A stretch of 64,000 nucleotides of DNA from Toxorhynchites rutilus septentrionalis (GCF_029784135.1 NC_073746.1:158461108-158525107), one strand, 5' to 3'; positions 53,833-63,408 are shown, numbered from the stretch's first letter. Made by a program: numbers and translations. Notes: a model not told the origin generated them from the letters alone.

Positions 53833-56800
53833 TAGCCCCTCCCCGTAACTCTGGTGCGAAAGCGTCAGCCGCAGTAGATTTACGACCCTGGACTTCAAGC
53901 ACCGCAAGCTTCACCACCGGCCGCCTGAACTCACCCTTTGCTGTTTTCACCAAAGCCTGTCTGATCCTACCATCAGCACCACTGAATACCTCGGTTACAA
54001 CCCCTCTAACCCAATGCTTTCGGATATTCTCGTCCGCAATATACACAAGATCACCTTTTGCAATAGGAGGCATTTCAGAGTGCCATTTGCTGCGATGATT
54101 GATCGTCGGGAGATACTCAGAAGTCCATCGTTTCCACAAACAATCAGCCAAAAACTGTGACCGCTTGAAGCTGTCCCGCAGTGCCTCTGCTTCATTGGTA
54201 GGTCTGATAAACGACTCAGAACTCATTAGTCCTACGCCGCGAACAAAATGGTTTGGTGTTAGCGCTTCCTTTGCATCAGGTTCCAGGCCAGCGTATGTCA
54301 GTGGCCGAGAATTGATTAAATCCACCGCTTCTGCCAACACGGTCAGGAGTACTTCGTCCGTCATTCGGCGGCCATCATCCAACGCTTTCAACGCCGTCTT
54401 AACGGAGCGCACCATTCGCTCCCACACCCCACCCATATGAGGTGCGGAAGGCGGATTGAAATTCCATCTGGTTCTCGAATCGGTGAACACATCTTCACAA
54501 TTAATCTCCATCTGCTTAACAATTTCTTTGCTGGCGCCATGGAAATTCGTCCCATTATCTGAGAAGAATTCAAGAGGACCTCCTCTGTAGCTCACGAATC
54601 GCCGTATGGCCATCAGGCACGATTGAGTCGTCAGACTATGAGCAACCTCAATGTGAATAGCTCTCGTCGTCAAACACGTGAACAAACAAATCCACCTTTT
54701 CTCTGATCTGCGCCCGACGGAGACAGTCAATGGACCACAATAATCCACCCCTGTGTAGCTGAACGGCTGCAATCCAGGCGAGATCCGCGAAATCGGAAGA
54801 GGAGCCATTCTCGGATGACCTGGCTCACATTTCCTCACCTTGCATCGCATGCAAGCTCTTGAAATACGTTTGAGTTCCGCTCGGAGATTGGGAATCCAAA
54901 ACCTTTGTCGTATTTCATTTACCGCCGTTTCTTGATTGCCGTGTGCCACTCTCTGATGATAATGTTCCAGAAGTTTAACGGTAACTGGATGTCCTTTAGG
55001 GAGTATAATTGGGAAACGTAGTTCGAACGGTAAGAACGTACCTTGTGCGGTTCTCCCTTCCATCCGAAGAACGTTCTGTGCATCCAAGAATGGGCTCAGA
55101 CTGTATAGACTGCTCGATTTTTCCAGCTGTCGTTGTTTCTCGTTCCCCACTTTAAGATTTTTCTGGAGAGTTTTCACCTCATCCCCGTATGCTTCCGCTT
55201 GTGCGAATCGCCACAAATATGCTTCTGATTTTTGGTATTCGTCTCGTTGCAAAGGAACTACCGTAGATGCAATTTTTGCCTTTACTTTTCTCTTGAGAGC
55301 ATCGGTCGTTGGTACACCTTCGATGGCCCATCCTTCCTTTTTTCGCTTGCAGTTCGAAACAAACCGGTAGACGCAGGCTATCGTTCGAACTAAGACCTTC
55401 CATCTTGAAAAACGCAACGGATCGATTACAGGTTCTGACAGTGAAATGTCGTGGAACAGTATGTGGGCACGTATCTCTTCAGGCACATTCGGTGTTACGC
55501 GCTTCTGTTCTGGCCAGGAATCTTCCTGATGGAACAGGAAATGTGGACCCCGAAACCAAGGACCGTTCGAATTTAGATTGTGTCCTCGATCCCATTTGGT
55601 TAGGTCGTCAGCGATGTTGTTTCTAGTGGAAACCCACCGCCATTCATCGAGCTTCGTGAGACTAAGGATTTCACCAATTCGGAAAGCAACGAATTGCTTG
55701 TAGCGTCGCTGATCCGAGTGGATCCAAGAAAGTACTGTCCTCGAATCTGTCCAAATAAACCGCTGTTTCACCTCTACGGAATGGTTATCGATGATGGAAT
55801 TTAGCAATCTAGAACCTAGTACCGCGGCCTGTAGTTCCAGGCGCGGAATTGACAGCTGCTTCAAAGGTGCAACCTTGGAACGTGCCATCACAAGCGAACA
55901 AATAGGACCAGAAGCAGTCATGACACGGAAATATGCAACAGCACCATATGCATTCTCACTAGCATCGACAAGAACGTGTAGTTGCAACGTACTGTAGTCC
56001 ACAGATAATCCTCCCGTGAAGTGATAACGAGGGATCCGCACTCTTTCGATTTCTGGAAGCCGACCGACCCAACGATTCCATTTCTCGCTACACTCGTCGT
56101 TGATCTGCTGGTCCCAGGCACATCCACTGCGCCAAAGATCTTGAATAAGCATTTTTCCATAAATAGTGAAGGAAGCCAAAAACCCAATGGGATCGAACAA
56201 GCTCATGATGCAGCTCATGACCCCCCTTTTCGTGGGCCGCCTCTCTCCTATCAGGTACGGCAGCAAATCTTCACGTAACCTTGCTGAGAACGTAAACTCG
56301 TCGCTTACTGAATTCCACACTATTCCCAAGACCCTTTCTTGCCCTGTTTCCTTGTCTTGATTAAAATGAACACATTGATTTTCTTTTGTCTCCCCCATTT
56401 CTCGCAGGAACACCTCTGAACTAGAGACCCAATTTCGAAGCTCGAAGCCGCCCTTTGAATGAACAAACGTTACCTCCTTCGCCAGCTTCACTGCTTCCTC
56501 GACTGTCTCCGTGCTATCGAAATAATCATCGACGTAATGGTTCTCTAGAATCGCTCTCGCTGCCTCTGGAAACCGCCCTGCGAACTCCTTTGCATTCATG
56601 TTCTTCACAAACTGGGCGGAGCAAGGTGAACTGGTCGCCCCAAAGGTAGCAACGTCCATAATAAATACCTCCGGAGCGCTGGCTGGATTCTCTCGGAACA
56701 GGAACCTCTGCGCTTGCTTATCTTCTTTTCGAATTTTCAACTGATGATACATCTCTTTGATGTCTGCACCAAAACCCACTTTTTTCTCTCGAAACTTGCA

Positions 56801-59224
56801 AATAACTGCTGGGAGAGCAGTCAGCATATCGGGACCCTTCAAGAGTTTTGAATTCAGGGACACCCCAGCTACAGCCGCAGCTGCGTCCCAAACAAGGCGG
56901 ACTTTACCCGGTTTCTTCGGATTAATAACCACGTTCAATGGCAAATACCACACCTTACTCTGGTTGGTGTCTGCTAGCTCCAACTCTGAAGCTTTGTGCG
57001 CATAGCCCTTGGTTAGGTACTCCGAGACCATGCACCGTACTTTATCGTACAGTTCATTGTCCTTCAATAAACGTCTCTCTAAACTCTTGAGCCTTTTCAC
57101 AGCCATAGGATAGCTGTCGGGGAAGCACGGACTATCATATCTCCATAATAACCCCGTCTCAAAACGATCACCTACTCTTACCGTCGTTTGCGTCAGGATA
57201 TCTTTCGCTCTCCTATCCTCTTCGCTTTCCGGTAGCAGCGCAACCGAAATGCCAGACTCTTCTAGCGTGTAGTGGCTCTTCAACAGATCGTGGAGGTCCT
57301 CGTTCGAAACACTGCTGCACGCATGATGACCAACGATGCTCGACTCAACACCACCGCTTACAGGTCCGAATATGGTCCAACCAAGCTTGGACCGCACAGC
57401 GATTGGCTCTTCCGCTTTCCCGATTCGTGATTCTAACGGTGCACACAAGTGAACGTCTTTCAGTCCGATCAGAATTTGCGGAACAGTATGTTGGAAATCC
57501 ACCACGGATAGATCTTGAAGATGGGGATACTGCTTGACTACTTCCGTCAGGGCTAGCGTCGACTGGGGAAGCCTCAAGTTATCCACGGTATGAGCTGCTT
57601 TTATGTGGAACCGGCGACTTGAACCTCGAGCCGAAATATACAGTTCTACTTTCTGCGAGTTCCTTTCCAATCGGGACATTCCAGCCGTCCACGTCACACG
57701 AAGTGGTTGCGTTACACCATTCGTCCTAAGAGCGCTAGCCACCGACTTCTCCACCAATGTGTAGGACGACCCCTCGTCCAGGAAAGCCACTGTGTTCACT
57801 GTATGATTTCCCCAGTGCAATGTGACCGGAATCATTCGAAAAATCACCGATTGCTTGCGTTGAAACGAATGAAAGTTGCAGTTCGATCCCGATTCCGGGC
57901 CTGCCGCGTGGAGTAAAGGATGGTGAGGCTCTCTACAGGTCCCGACATTACAGCGGAAATTCAGCTTACAGCGGGCATTTCCATGCTCATTGAGACACAT
58001 CGAGCACAACTTCCATTTACGCACCGCTTCCAAACGATGTGGTACGGAGAGGTTCCGGAAGGCTACACAATTTCTTACCCGGTGATCAGTACGGTCGCAA
58101 ATCATACATGGCTTTCTCACCCTCGGCGCCTGAGTTTTGTTGGCGTTTTCTTGTCCACAGTGGGCATGGAGGAAACCTTCGTGCTCTTTATCCTTTCCTC
58201 TGGACTTTCGATTGGCGTGGTCTACAACTACAGGTGCTTCACAGTATGACGTCACCTCGCTGGCGTCTTTCACGATTTCGGACAGAAAGTTGGCTAAAGT
58301 TCGAATCGTGACTACACGGTCTCTCCTTCTATACCGCACCCACTCAAGTTGTGTACTTGCGGGCAACTTTTCGGTAATCTCCTGAATCAGCATGGGATTC
58401 AGAAGATGAGAAGTAAGCTTCGTTGCTTCCAGGTGATCTGCAAGCTGCTGGACAATCATCCCGAAATTGATGAACGTTATCAAACGATCTGCTCTCGGTG
58501 GGAGAGCCTTTCTCACCTTCACCAATAGCATATTTAGAAGGTGCTCCGGGCGACCGTACAACATCCGGAGAGTCTCAATGATCTGTGGAACTGCGTCTGG
58601 AAGTAGGAGCCTACTACGAACTGCTTCCAATGCTTGGCCCTTCAAGCACTCTTGTAGTCGAGCCAGGTTCTCGACATTCGAAAACCCACAAGCCTCGCTA
58701 GATGTTTCGTAGCTGCAGATGAACATCGGCCAGTCCTCTAACTTTCCGGAAAATACCGGCAACTTCTTCGACAGGAACTGCCTGGCGGACAGCTGAGCTT
58801 TGGTAGGTCCTCGACGACATCTTTGTTGCTTGTTTTGACCAGCTTGTACTGTCACCGATTCGTGATCCTCATTTGATTCGCTGGATTCACTATCGTCCTC
58901 ATTTGCTTCTCGCACGTCATTTGAAACCGCGTCGTTCTTCTTACTTTCGATCTTTTCCTGTGTATCACCTTTTACGGATTCCGCGTCGACAGGCGGAATT
59001 TCCTCCAATGATGGCGATGTGACCAACGGAACTAAACATGTTTTTGGAGTGGAGTATTTTTGATATGCTCCTCGAAAATCTCCGTTGCCAGTCTCGACCA
59101 GATCCATTTTCCCAGGTTTGCCTTTTTCCGACCTTTTTTTTTTCGGTTTCTGCTTTTCCTGGCTTTGTTTTCTCCAGTCCCGACTGCTTCGGCTTTTCTT
59201 TGTCACTCGAGCAATCATCTTCAC
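53804..59224 (-). CDS. BEL gag-pol polyprotein (gag C-part, PR, RT, RH, IN)
   Basis: An 1806-codon frame; the Met at 59224 is only the first in-frame one, since the natural start is in the overlapping PHD frame. The gag domain (LPVFSGKLEDWPMFICSYET, DUF1759-like) is near residues 154-300. A zinc knuckle CMICDRTDHRVRNC (CX2CX4HX4C) lies near 371 and an aspartic protease motif FLDEGSSY near 480. RT begins near 700, with VWDAAAA and YVDD (near 893). RNase H has LVDASENAYGAVAYF (near 1081) and WTDSRTVLSWI (near 1156). The integrase H2C2 finger is near 1418-1450. The integrase core has GVDYCGPL (near 1487), FSDNGTNF (near 1554) and GGVWERM (near 1601), giving D, D, E. A C-terminal DUF5641-like region runs to about 1780. 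All catalytic residues that I can check are present. The frame ends inside the 3' LTR. Retrotransposition may still be possible apart from the phase break with the PHD frame. Confidence 0.93.
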   Translation of the reverse strand: MKMIARVTKKSRSSRDWRKQSQEKQKPKKKRSEKGKPGKMDLVETGNGDFRGAYQKYSTPKTCLVPLVTSPSLEEIPPVDAESVKGDTQEKIESKKNDAVSNDVREANEDDSESSESNEDHESVTVQAGQNKQQRCRRGPTKAQLSARQFLSKKLPVFSGKLEDWPMFICSYETSSEACGFSNVENLARLQECLKGQALEAVRSRLLLPDAVPQIIETLRMLYGRPEHLLNMLLVKVRKALPPRADRLITFINFGMIVQQLADHLEATKLTSHLLNPMLIQEITEKLPASTQLEWVRYRRRDRVVTIRTLANFLSEIVKDASEVTSYCEAPVVVDHANRKSRGKDKEHEGFLHAHCGQENANKTQAPRVRKPCMICDRTDHRVRNCVAFRNLSVPHRLEAVRKWKLCSMCLNEHGNARCKLNFRCNVGTCREPHHPLLHAAGPESGSNCNFHSFQRKQSVIFRMIPVTLHWGNHTVNTVAFLDEGSSYTLVEKSVASALRTNGVTQPLRVTWTAGMSRLERNSQKVELYISARGSSRRFHIKAAHTVDNLRLPQSTLALTEVVKQYPHLQDLSVVDFQHTVPQILIGLKDVHLCAPLESRIGKAEEPIAVRSKLGWTIFGPVSGGVESSIVGHHACSSVSNEDLHDLLKSHYTLEESGISVALLPESEEDRRAKDILTQTTVRVGDRFETGLLWRYDSPCFPDSYPMAVKRLKSLERRLLKDNELYDKVRCMVSEYLTKGYAHKASELELADTNQSKVWYLPLNVVINPKKPGKVRLVWDAAAAVAGVSLNSKLLKGPDMLTALPAVICKFREKKVGFGADIKEMYHQLKIRKEDKQAQRFLFRENPASAPEVFIMDVATFGATSSPCSAQFVKNMNAKEFAGRFPEAARAILENHYVDDYFDSTETVEEAVKLAKEVTFVHSKGGFELRNWVSSSEVFLREMGETKENQCVHFNQDKETGQERVLGIVWNSVSDEFTFSARLREDLLPYLIGERRPTKRGVMSCIMSLFDPIGFLASFTIYGKMLIQDLWRSGCAWDQQINDECSEKWNRWVGRLPEIERVRIPRYHFTGGLSVDYSTLQLHVLVDASENAYGAVAYFRVMTASGPICSLVMARSKVAPLKQLSIPRLELQAAVLGSRLLNSIIDNHSVEVKQRFIWTDSRTVLSWIHSDQRRYKQFVAFRIGEILSLTKLDEWRWVSTRNNIADDLTKWDRGHNLNSNGPWFRGPHFLFHQEDSWPEQKRVTPNVPEEIRAHILFHDISLSEPVIDPLRFSRWKVLVRTIACVYRFVSNCKRKKEGWAIEGVPTTDALKRKVKAKIASTVVPLQRDEYQKSEAYLWRFAQAEAYGDEVKTLQKNLKVGNEKQRQLEKSSSLYSLSPFLDAQNVLRMEGRTAQGTFLPFELRFPIILPKGHPVTVKLLEHYHQRVAHGNQETAVNEIRQRFWIPNLRAELKRISRACMRCKVRKCEPGHPRMAPLPISRISPGLQPFSYTGVDYCGPLTVSVGRRSEKRWICLFTCLTTRAIHIEVAHSLTTQSCLMAIRRFVSYRGGPLEFFSDNGTNFHGASKEIVKQMEINCEDVFTDSRTRWNFNPPSAPHMGGVWERMVRSVKTALKALDDGRRMTDEVLLTVLAEAVDLINSRPLTYAGLEPDAKEALTPNHFVRGVGLMSSESFIRPTNEAEALRDSFKRSQFLADCLWKRWTSEYLPTINHRSKWHSEMPPIAKGDLVYIADENIRKHWVRGVVTEVFSGADGRIRQALVKTAKGEFRRPVVKLAVLEVQGRKSTAADAFAPELRGGAMYTPLRTVD
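53833..53844 (-). other. Polypurine tract of BEL element
   Basis: GGGGAGGGGCTA on the minus strand, directly before the TG of the 3' LTR. A purine run in this position primes plus-strand DNA synthesis in LTR elements. Confidence 0.75.
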
Positions 59225-59774
59225 AACCTTCAGCTTCTTCCGTTTTTTCTTTCACACCACTATCGAAATCCTTGCTCCGTTGCTGTCTAAGCTTATTCAA
59301 TTTACCGTGCATCTCCTTTCTCATCTGCTCACTTTTCTTCTGGAACGATTCTTCCTCAGCGATTTCCTTCTCCAACTGCTCTTTTTCGAAGGCTAACTCC
59401 ATTTCGCGTTTCTCCTGTTCCAGTTTTTTTCGCATCAGAAACATTTCCTGCTGCAGCTCCAGGCGCCGTTTATGCAGGACTCTTTCCTTCTCCATAGCTA
59501 GCTGTTGGACTCTTTTTTCTTCCTCGAGCCTTTTCAATTCTTGCTCCAACTCTGACGTCACGGAACTACCAGCGGCATTTTTCATGCACTTGCCGCATAT
59601 CCACGATGAATCGTCCTTTACCGCATTCGTTACACCGGCACATCCAAAATGATACCAGTTTTGACATTGGTCACAAAACACCATATCCTTCTCTGCGTGA
59701 TCCGGTCGCTCACAAGCGGCACAATTGTAACCCGTCTTTTCGGCAGCTTCGGGTGAAAGGGTCAATTCTGCCAT
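58965..59774 (-). CDS. BEL gag N-terminal part: PHD finger and coiled coil
   Basis: I start at the ATG at 59774 (MAELTLSPEAAEK); a GTG-initiated extension into the LTR is less likely. Residues about 18-65 form a Cys4-His-Cys3 PHD finger: CAACERPDHAEKDMVFCDQC, WYHFGCAG and WICGKC. PHD fingers occur at the gag N-terminus of several insect BEL elements; a chromatin or targeting role is inference. A long charged coiled coil follows (LEQELKRLEEEKRVQQLAME to about residue 170), then a Lys/Glu-rich stretch. The frame ends at 58965 after an A10 run (about 59134-59143), where the continuing gag-pol frame lies one base out of phase. This could be a mutation, a recoding site or a homopolymer sequencing error. 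Confidence 0.88.
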   Translation of the reverse strand: MAELTLSPEAAEKTGYNCAACERPDHAEKDMVFCDQCQNWYHFGCAGVTNAVKDDSSWICGKCMKNAAGSSVTSELEQELKRLEEEKRVQQLAMEKERVLHKRRLELQQEMFLMRKKLEQEKREMELAFEKEQLEKEIAEEESFQKKSEQMRKEMHGKLNKLRQQRSKDFDSGVKEKTEEAEGCEDDCSSDKEKPKQSGLEKTKPGKAETEKKKVGKRQTWENGSGRDWQRRFSRSISKILHSKNMFSSVGHIAIIGGNSACRRGIRKR

Positions 59775-59791
59775 TGTAAAATTTTCAAGTT

Positions 59792-60269
59792 TGTTCGGGG
59801 TCGTCACAACAAACTAATTTTCAAAGCAGCAATTTTCTTGTTTCGCAGCTTGAAACTGAAATTTTATGTATTTAATTAATCTCATTTCTTTTCTTTTCAG
59901 GTTCTACTTACATTTTACAGTTTCTTTATTAATTTTACAATATTTTTCTTTTTTTCAGGTCTCTCAGGATCCAGCAGTTATTTGGCTATCAGCGGCTATC
60001 AAAACATCGATTGGTCAACATTATTCTTTAATTATACAATTTTTAAAATATTACCAATAAATTCCTTTTAGAAATTCTAACGATTTCTCTGTAAATTTCA
60101 ATACACTTTCAAAAACTATCCAACTCAATTCATCCGTTTGCCTTTTGTTTATCTATTTTCTCCTTTCTATACTGTTTTTATTCACTCTGGTGCCTTTTCT
60201 GACATTTCGTCGCAAGATGGTTAACTCATGCAGGTAGGCCTTAGTCGACTGTGCGTAGCGGTGTGTACA
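59792..60269 (-). repeat. 5' LTR of BEL element
   Basis: 478 bp, identical to the 3' LTR. On the minus strand only 17 bases separate its end from the first gag ATG (59774). It should hold the promoter and polyadenylation signal; I do not identify a clear TATA box. Confidence 0.95.
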
Positions 60270-60274
60270 GGTAC

Positions 60275-61410
60275 TCTAGATCGGAATCTAAAAATTTTAT
60301 CTCTCGCTCAACCAAAAGGAGTGAAATATATAGCGCCCTTGGTCCCGAAACCTTGTAAACTATAAAAAAAAAAACAAATACAATCAATACACGAAAACAA
60401 AATCCAGTTGTTTTCACAAGTATAATATTTTTTAGGGAAGACCGACTCATTGGCTTCAATTTGATATATCGATCATCTGAATCGGTCTAATGTTATGAAT
60501 TTTAAAAAAATGGAACAATTAGGAAAAAAATAATTTTTGAACCAAGTTTGAAAAATCATAACATAAATAAGAAAAAAAACATATCTTTGATTTTTGGATA
60601 TGTTATGTAGAAAAGTCCTTAGCTTTCTAGAAAGTAATAGCGTTCTTGGTCCCGAGACCGTGTTAGCTATAAGAAGAAGAATAAGACTACCTCATTGGCT
60701 TCAATTTTGATACAACAATTATCTGAATCGATCCGAGAGATCCGAGAGATCAGAAGTTATTAATTTTCGAAAAAAATAATTTTTGGGAAAAAAAGAGGAA
60801 AAAAATATTTTTTCGGTCACCCTAAAATAGAAATGAGCACGCTAACGAAAACAGTAAAAAAATTGGGTCTAATATTTTGCAATAAGGATATTTATATATC
60901 CGGGCGGTATATTTGGTATCCGGGCGGATACCGGAAATTGAAAAAAAAACAATGATTTCTCATTAACAGAAGAAAAATCATAACCGGAACTAGTAATGCT
61001 TGTTATTTTTTTTCTGATTTGTAGTTTATTAAGTGTACCCTTTCTCATATTATTAACATCCGGGAAGTTCTTATTTTTTTAGTTTTGAATACAAATTATT
61101 GGTTGATGTTCTTTGCATATTAAAATTATGTGGCACAAAATCTGTCTGCAAGGCCATGGTTTTCGTAAGAGAAAGCCGATCAAGAGACTCAACTTAGGCA
61201 AAAATTACCAAATAATAAATAATAAATAATGAGTCTTGTACAAAATTTATTGGAATTTTCAAAACCGCCTTCTGATTTAAGAATAATCGCATTATTGACT
61301 TGGTTAATAAAACACTGCGTTAATCAATAAAAAGATTTTATAAAGATTTTATAAATCTTTTAAAAAACGGAAAAAATCGTTTTTTTTCATTCCAGTATTG
61401 TTATCCACTA
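60275..61410 (+). repeat. GTCACCCTAA repeat with 307-bp tandem unit
   Basis: CTTGGTCCCGAAACC (60338) recurs as CTTGGTCCCGAGACC (60645), 307 bp apart, and each copy is followed by a CTCATTGGCTTCAATTT block. Downstream come the family landmarks GATCATCTGAATCGGT, GTCACCCTAAAATAGAAATG and AATATTTTGCAATAAGGA (to about 60895). GGGCGGATACCGGA-type motifs (60910-60940) recall the hAT ends at 49.45 kb. 61010-61410 is unassigned AT-rich sequence. Confidence 0.6.
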
Positions 61411-61542
61411 CACTTAAATAGGGATTGCATTACCGTGCCAAAATTTCAATAACCGGTTATTCGGTAATGAAAATTTCATTACCGGTAAAAAACATACTTC
61501 AAAATAAACCTTTTTTTTGTAGAAATGGCTTTTATTTATAAC

Positions 61543-62335
61543 TAGCTGACCCGACAAACTTCGTTCCACCCAACATTTATTTTTCGTTATCACACTCACG
61601 TTGAAAATCTCGTTCAAGATTTTTCAACCACTTGCAAATAACATGTTTATCCGTTACATGGAATAAATGTTTGATACAGAAAATATAATAGAATAAAGAC
61701 AGCCCTAGATCGGACAATTCCATTCTCGAGTTTTGCTCTTATCAACACATTCGGTGATCCATTTTTATTTATATAGATCGAAAAAGATATAGGAGTGCGT
61801 TTTATCACATTAAAAAAAATTCAATTGTCCTGTTTGGTTGAAATATGTGTAATATTTTTACGGGACCCCCTCTCCATTTCAGAGAAGGGAGAGGTGTAAT
61901 ACCATCATAGAAAGATTTCTCATATTTAAAAACCTTAACATGCCAAATTCGGCGAGTTATGCATAAATTTGTGTTTCATTTGTATGGTAGCCTCCACTTA
62001 GAGAGGGGGGAGGAGTATCTAACCTCCGTAGAAACATTTATTGCATCCTAAAACTTCCACATGCCAAATTTTATTTCTTTTGCTTGATTAATTCTCGAGT
62101 AATGCAGAAATTTATATTTCATTTGTTTGGCAGACCCACCCCCACCCCTTTTGGAGAGGGGGGAGGGGTCTCAAACCATAATAAGAACCTTCCCCAACCC
62201 CAAAAACATACCAATTTTCATGTCGATCGGTTCAGTAGTGTCCGAGTCCATAAGAATCAGACAGACAGAAAGCAGAAAGACAGACAGAAAGCAGAAAGAC
62301 AGACAGACATCACTCCATTTATATATATATAGATG
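61543..62335 (-). mobile_element. GTCT-microsatellite element, copy 2
   Basis: Inverted relative of 1748-2796. It starts AACTAGCTGACCCGACAAAC (61542) and has two to three ~145-bp units (61860-62200, GCCTCCACTTAGAGAGGGGG-type). The conserved core CGATCGGTTCAGTAGTGTCC is at 62224. It ends with an AGAC-rich microsatellite and TTATATATATATAGATGA (62317-62335). Copy length differs mainly through the number of internal units. Confidence 0.75.
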
Positions 62336-62439
62336 ATTAGTTTAGAAAAAAAAACATTTAGCAAGTTTTTGCTGCTTAAGTAATACTTAAGGACACAGAG
62401 AATGTTAATTTTGTCGTAGATTGGATCTCATTTACAATG

Positions 62440-63170
62440 TTTCCAGAAGAGAAAAACGTCCGTTCAGAGTCCAATTATGTTGGGTAGAAGGGTATCGAAT
62501 ACCATTGTCATGTATTTGCCTCTGATGCCCTCTGTACGAAAACTCTTGTCCGAGAGCTTTCATCAATCCGTTTATAGACGTTGAGCTTGGACTGGACGTT
62601 GATACCTTTGACTGCTGTAATCGTCGTTCAAGTTTGATGCTCCATGATGCTCAACTGTTCTGCAGGTTTCCCATTGTCCAGTGGATTTTTTTTCTCCTGT
62701 GGTCCAGCTAATGAATCAATATCATCATCGTCAAAGATGATCAAGTCAGGAGCAATTTCAAATGTCTGATTGATCAATGCAGTCCACGACGTTTGATAGA
62801 AAACGCCAATGTCTCCATAATTGTTTCACGACCACGAGCAGAATGATTATTCATATACAGGAACAAATTTGCGTATACAAAACGTCGTTCTGAAATCCTT
62901 CCAATCATGGCTTCAAGTTGCTGCTTCGAAATTTTTGATGATTGACTCCGATAGCTGTTCTAGCGTAAATTGCAATCTGTCGTCAGCTTCAAAAAGGGTG
63001 AATTTCTTCCGCATTAAAGACCAGAACTGGTTCGAGGCCATCAACCAATCAAGCTTATATTGTGTTTCGTTTTCAGATCTAGCAGTGATTTTTGAACTGA
63101 AGTTCGGAGGTCGTAGAATCGGCGCAACACTACCAGTTGTGTTTTTTTCGATCTTATTTTTATATTTCAA
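62440..63170 (-). pseudogene. BED-type hAT transposase remnant
   Basis: The frame 63170-62913 reads MASNQFWSLMRKKFTLFEAD and DDRLQFTLEQLSESIIKNFE, resembling the N-terminal part of BED-finger hAT transposases in composition only. Further on, PDLIIFDDDDIDSLAG (about 62750-62700) and MVFDTLLPN (about 62510-62480) appear in the same general order, with stops between. No intact catalytic region or dimerisation domain is visible. The family call rests mainly on the terminal motifs and is tentative. Confidence 0.4.
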
Positions 63171-63305
63171 AGCGACATAAAGGCAAATATTATTTATGGT
63201 GTAAAATAAAAATTACCGAAATTACCGGTTCTCATAAGACGCGACGCGAGACAAGACAGAACACTTATTGTTCTTACTTAATTAAACGAATTAAAATTTA
63301 CCTTA

Positions 63306-63348
63306 TGTCGACCGGTTTCGGGCACGAAGCTGCCCATCTGCGGGACAA
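63306..63348 (-). ncRNA. Hammerhead-ribozyme-like motif of PLE
   Basis: On the minus strand the order is TGTC, a core-like CCGCAGA (consensus CUGANGA, two mismatches), stem II GGGCA/TGCCC with loop GCTTCG, GAAA, the short palindromic stem III CCGG, then TCGACA. Penelope-like elements are known to carry hammerhead motifs with very short stem III, and the location just 3' of the endonuclease fits. The two core mismatches mean that this copy is probably inactive. Confidence 0.6.
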
Positions 63349-63408
63349 TGTCCGACTGGTTACATCTTCGTACGTGTTGCGTAGTCGTCCGAAGATTTAA
63401 GAGATAAG

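Larger units (their letters stand above)
53355..60269 (-). mobile_element. BEL/Pao LTR retrotransposon, near-complete
   Basis: A 6915-bp element with 478-bp LTRs at both ends that I find identical base for base. The flanking duplication is GGTAC (53350-53354 and 60270-60274). On the minus strand the order is gag with PHD finger, gag domains, protease, RT, RNase H, integrase; integrase after RT/RNase H and the YVDD RT motif are typical of BEL/Pao. There is no frame between the integrase and the 3' LTR that could be an envelope gene. The coding region is interrupted only by a one-base phase change in an A-run. I see no obvious tRNA primer-binding site next to the 5' LTR. Confidence 0.95.
61415..63235 (-). 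mobile_element. BED-type hAT remnant 2, split by GTCT element
   Basis: Ends with repeated ATTACCG / ACCGGT motifs: GGGATTGCATTACCGTGCC (61421) with AACCGGTTATTCGGTAATG (61452) at left, and AAATTACCGAAATTACCGGT (63211) at right. The coding remnant runs on the minus strand (63170-62440). The GTCT element 61543-62335 is inserted near the left end. The exact termini and TSD are not clear. Confidence 0.55.

Noticed and set aside
59134..59143. Programmed -1 ribosomal frameshift in BEL gag
   Set aside because: The phase difference requires +1 rather than -1, and an indel in a homopolymer is the simpler explanation; kept only as a finding to check.
59038..59652. 204-codon plus-strand ORF
   Set aside because: Shadow of the Glu/Lys-rich coiled-coil frame of BEL gag on the opposite strand (Ser/Phe-rich complement).
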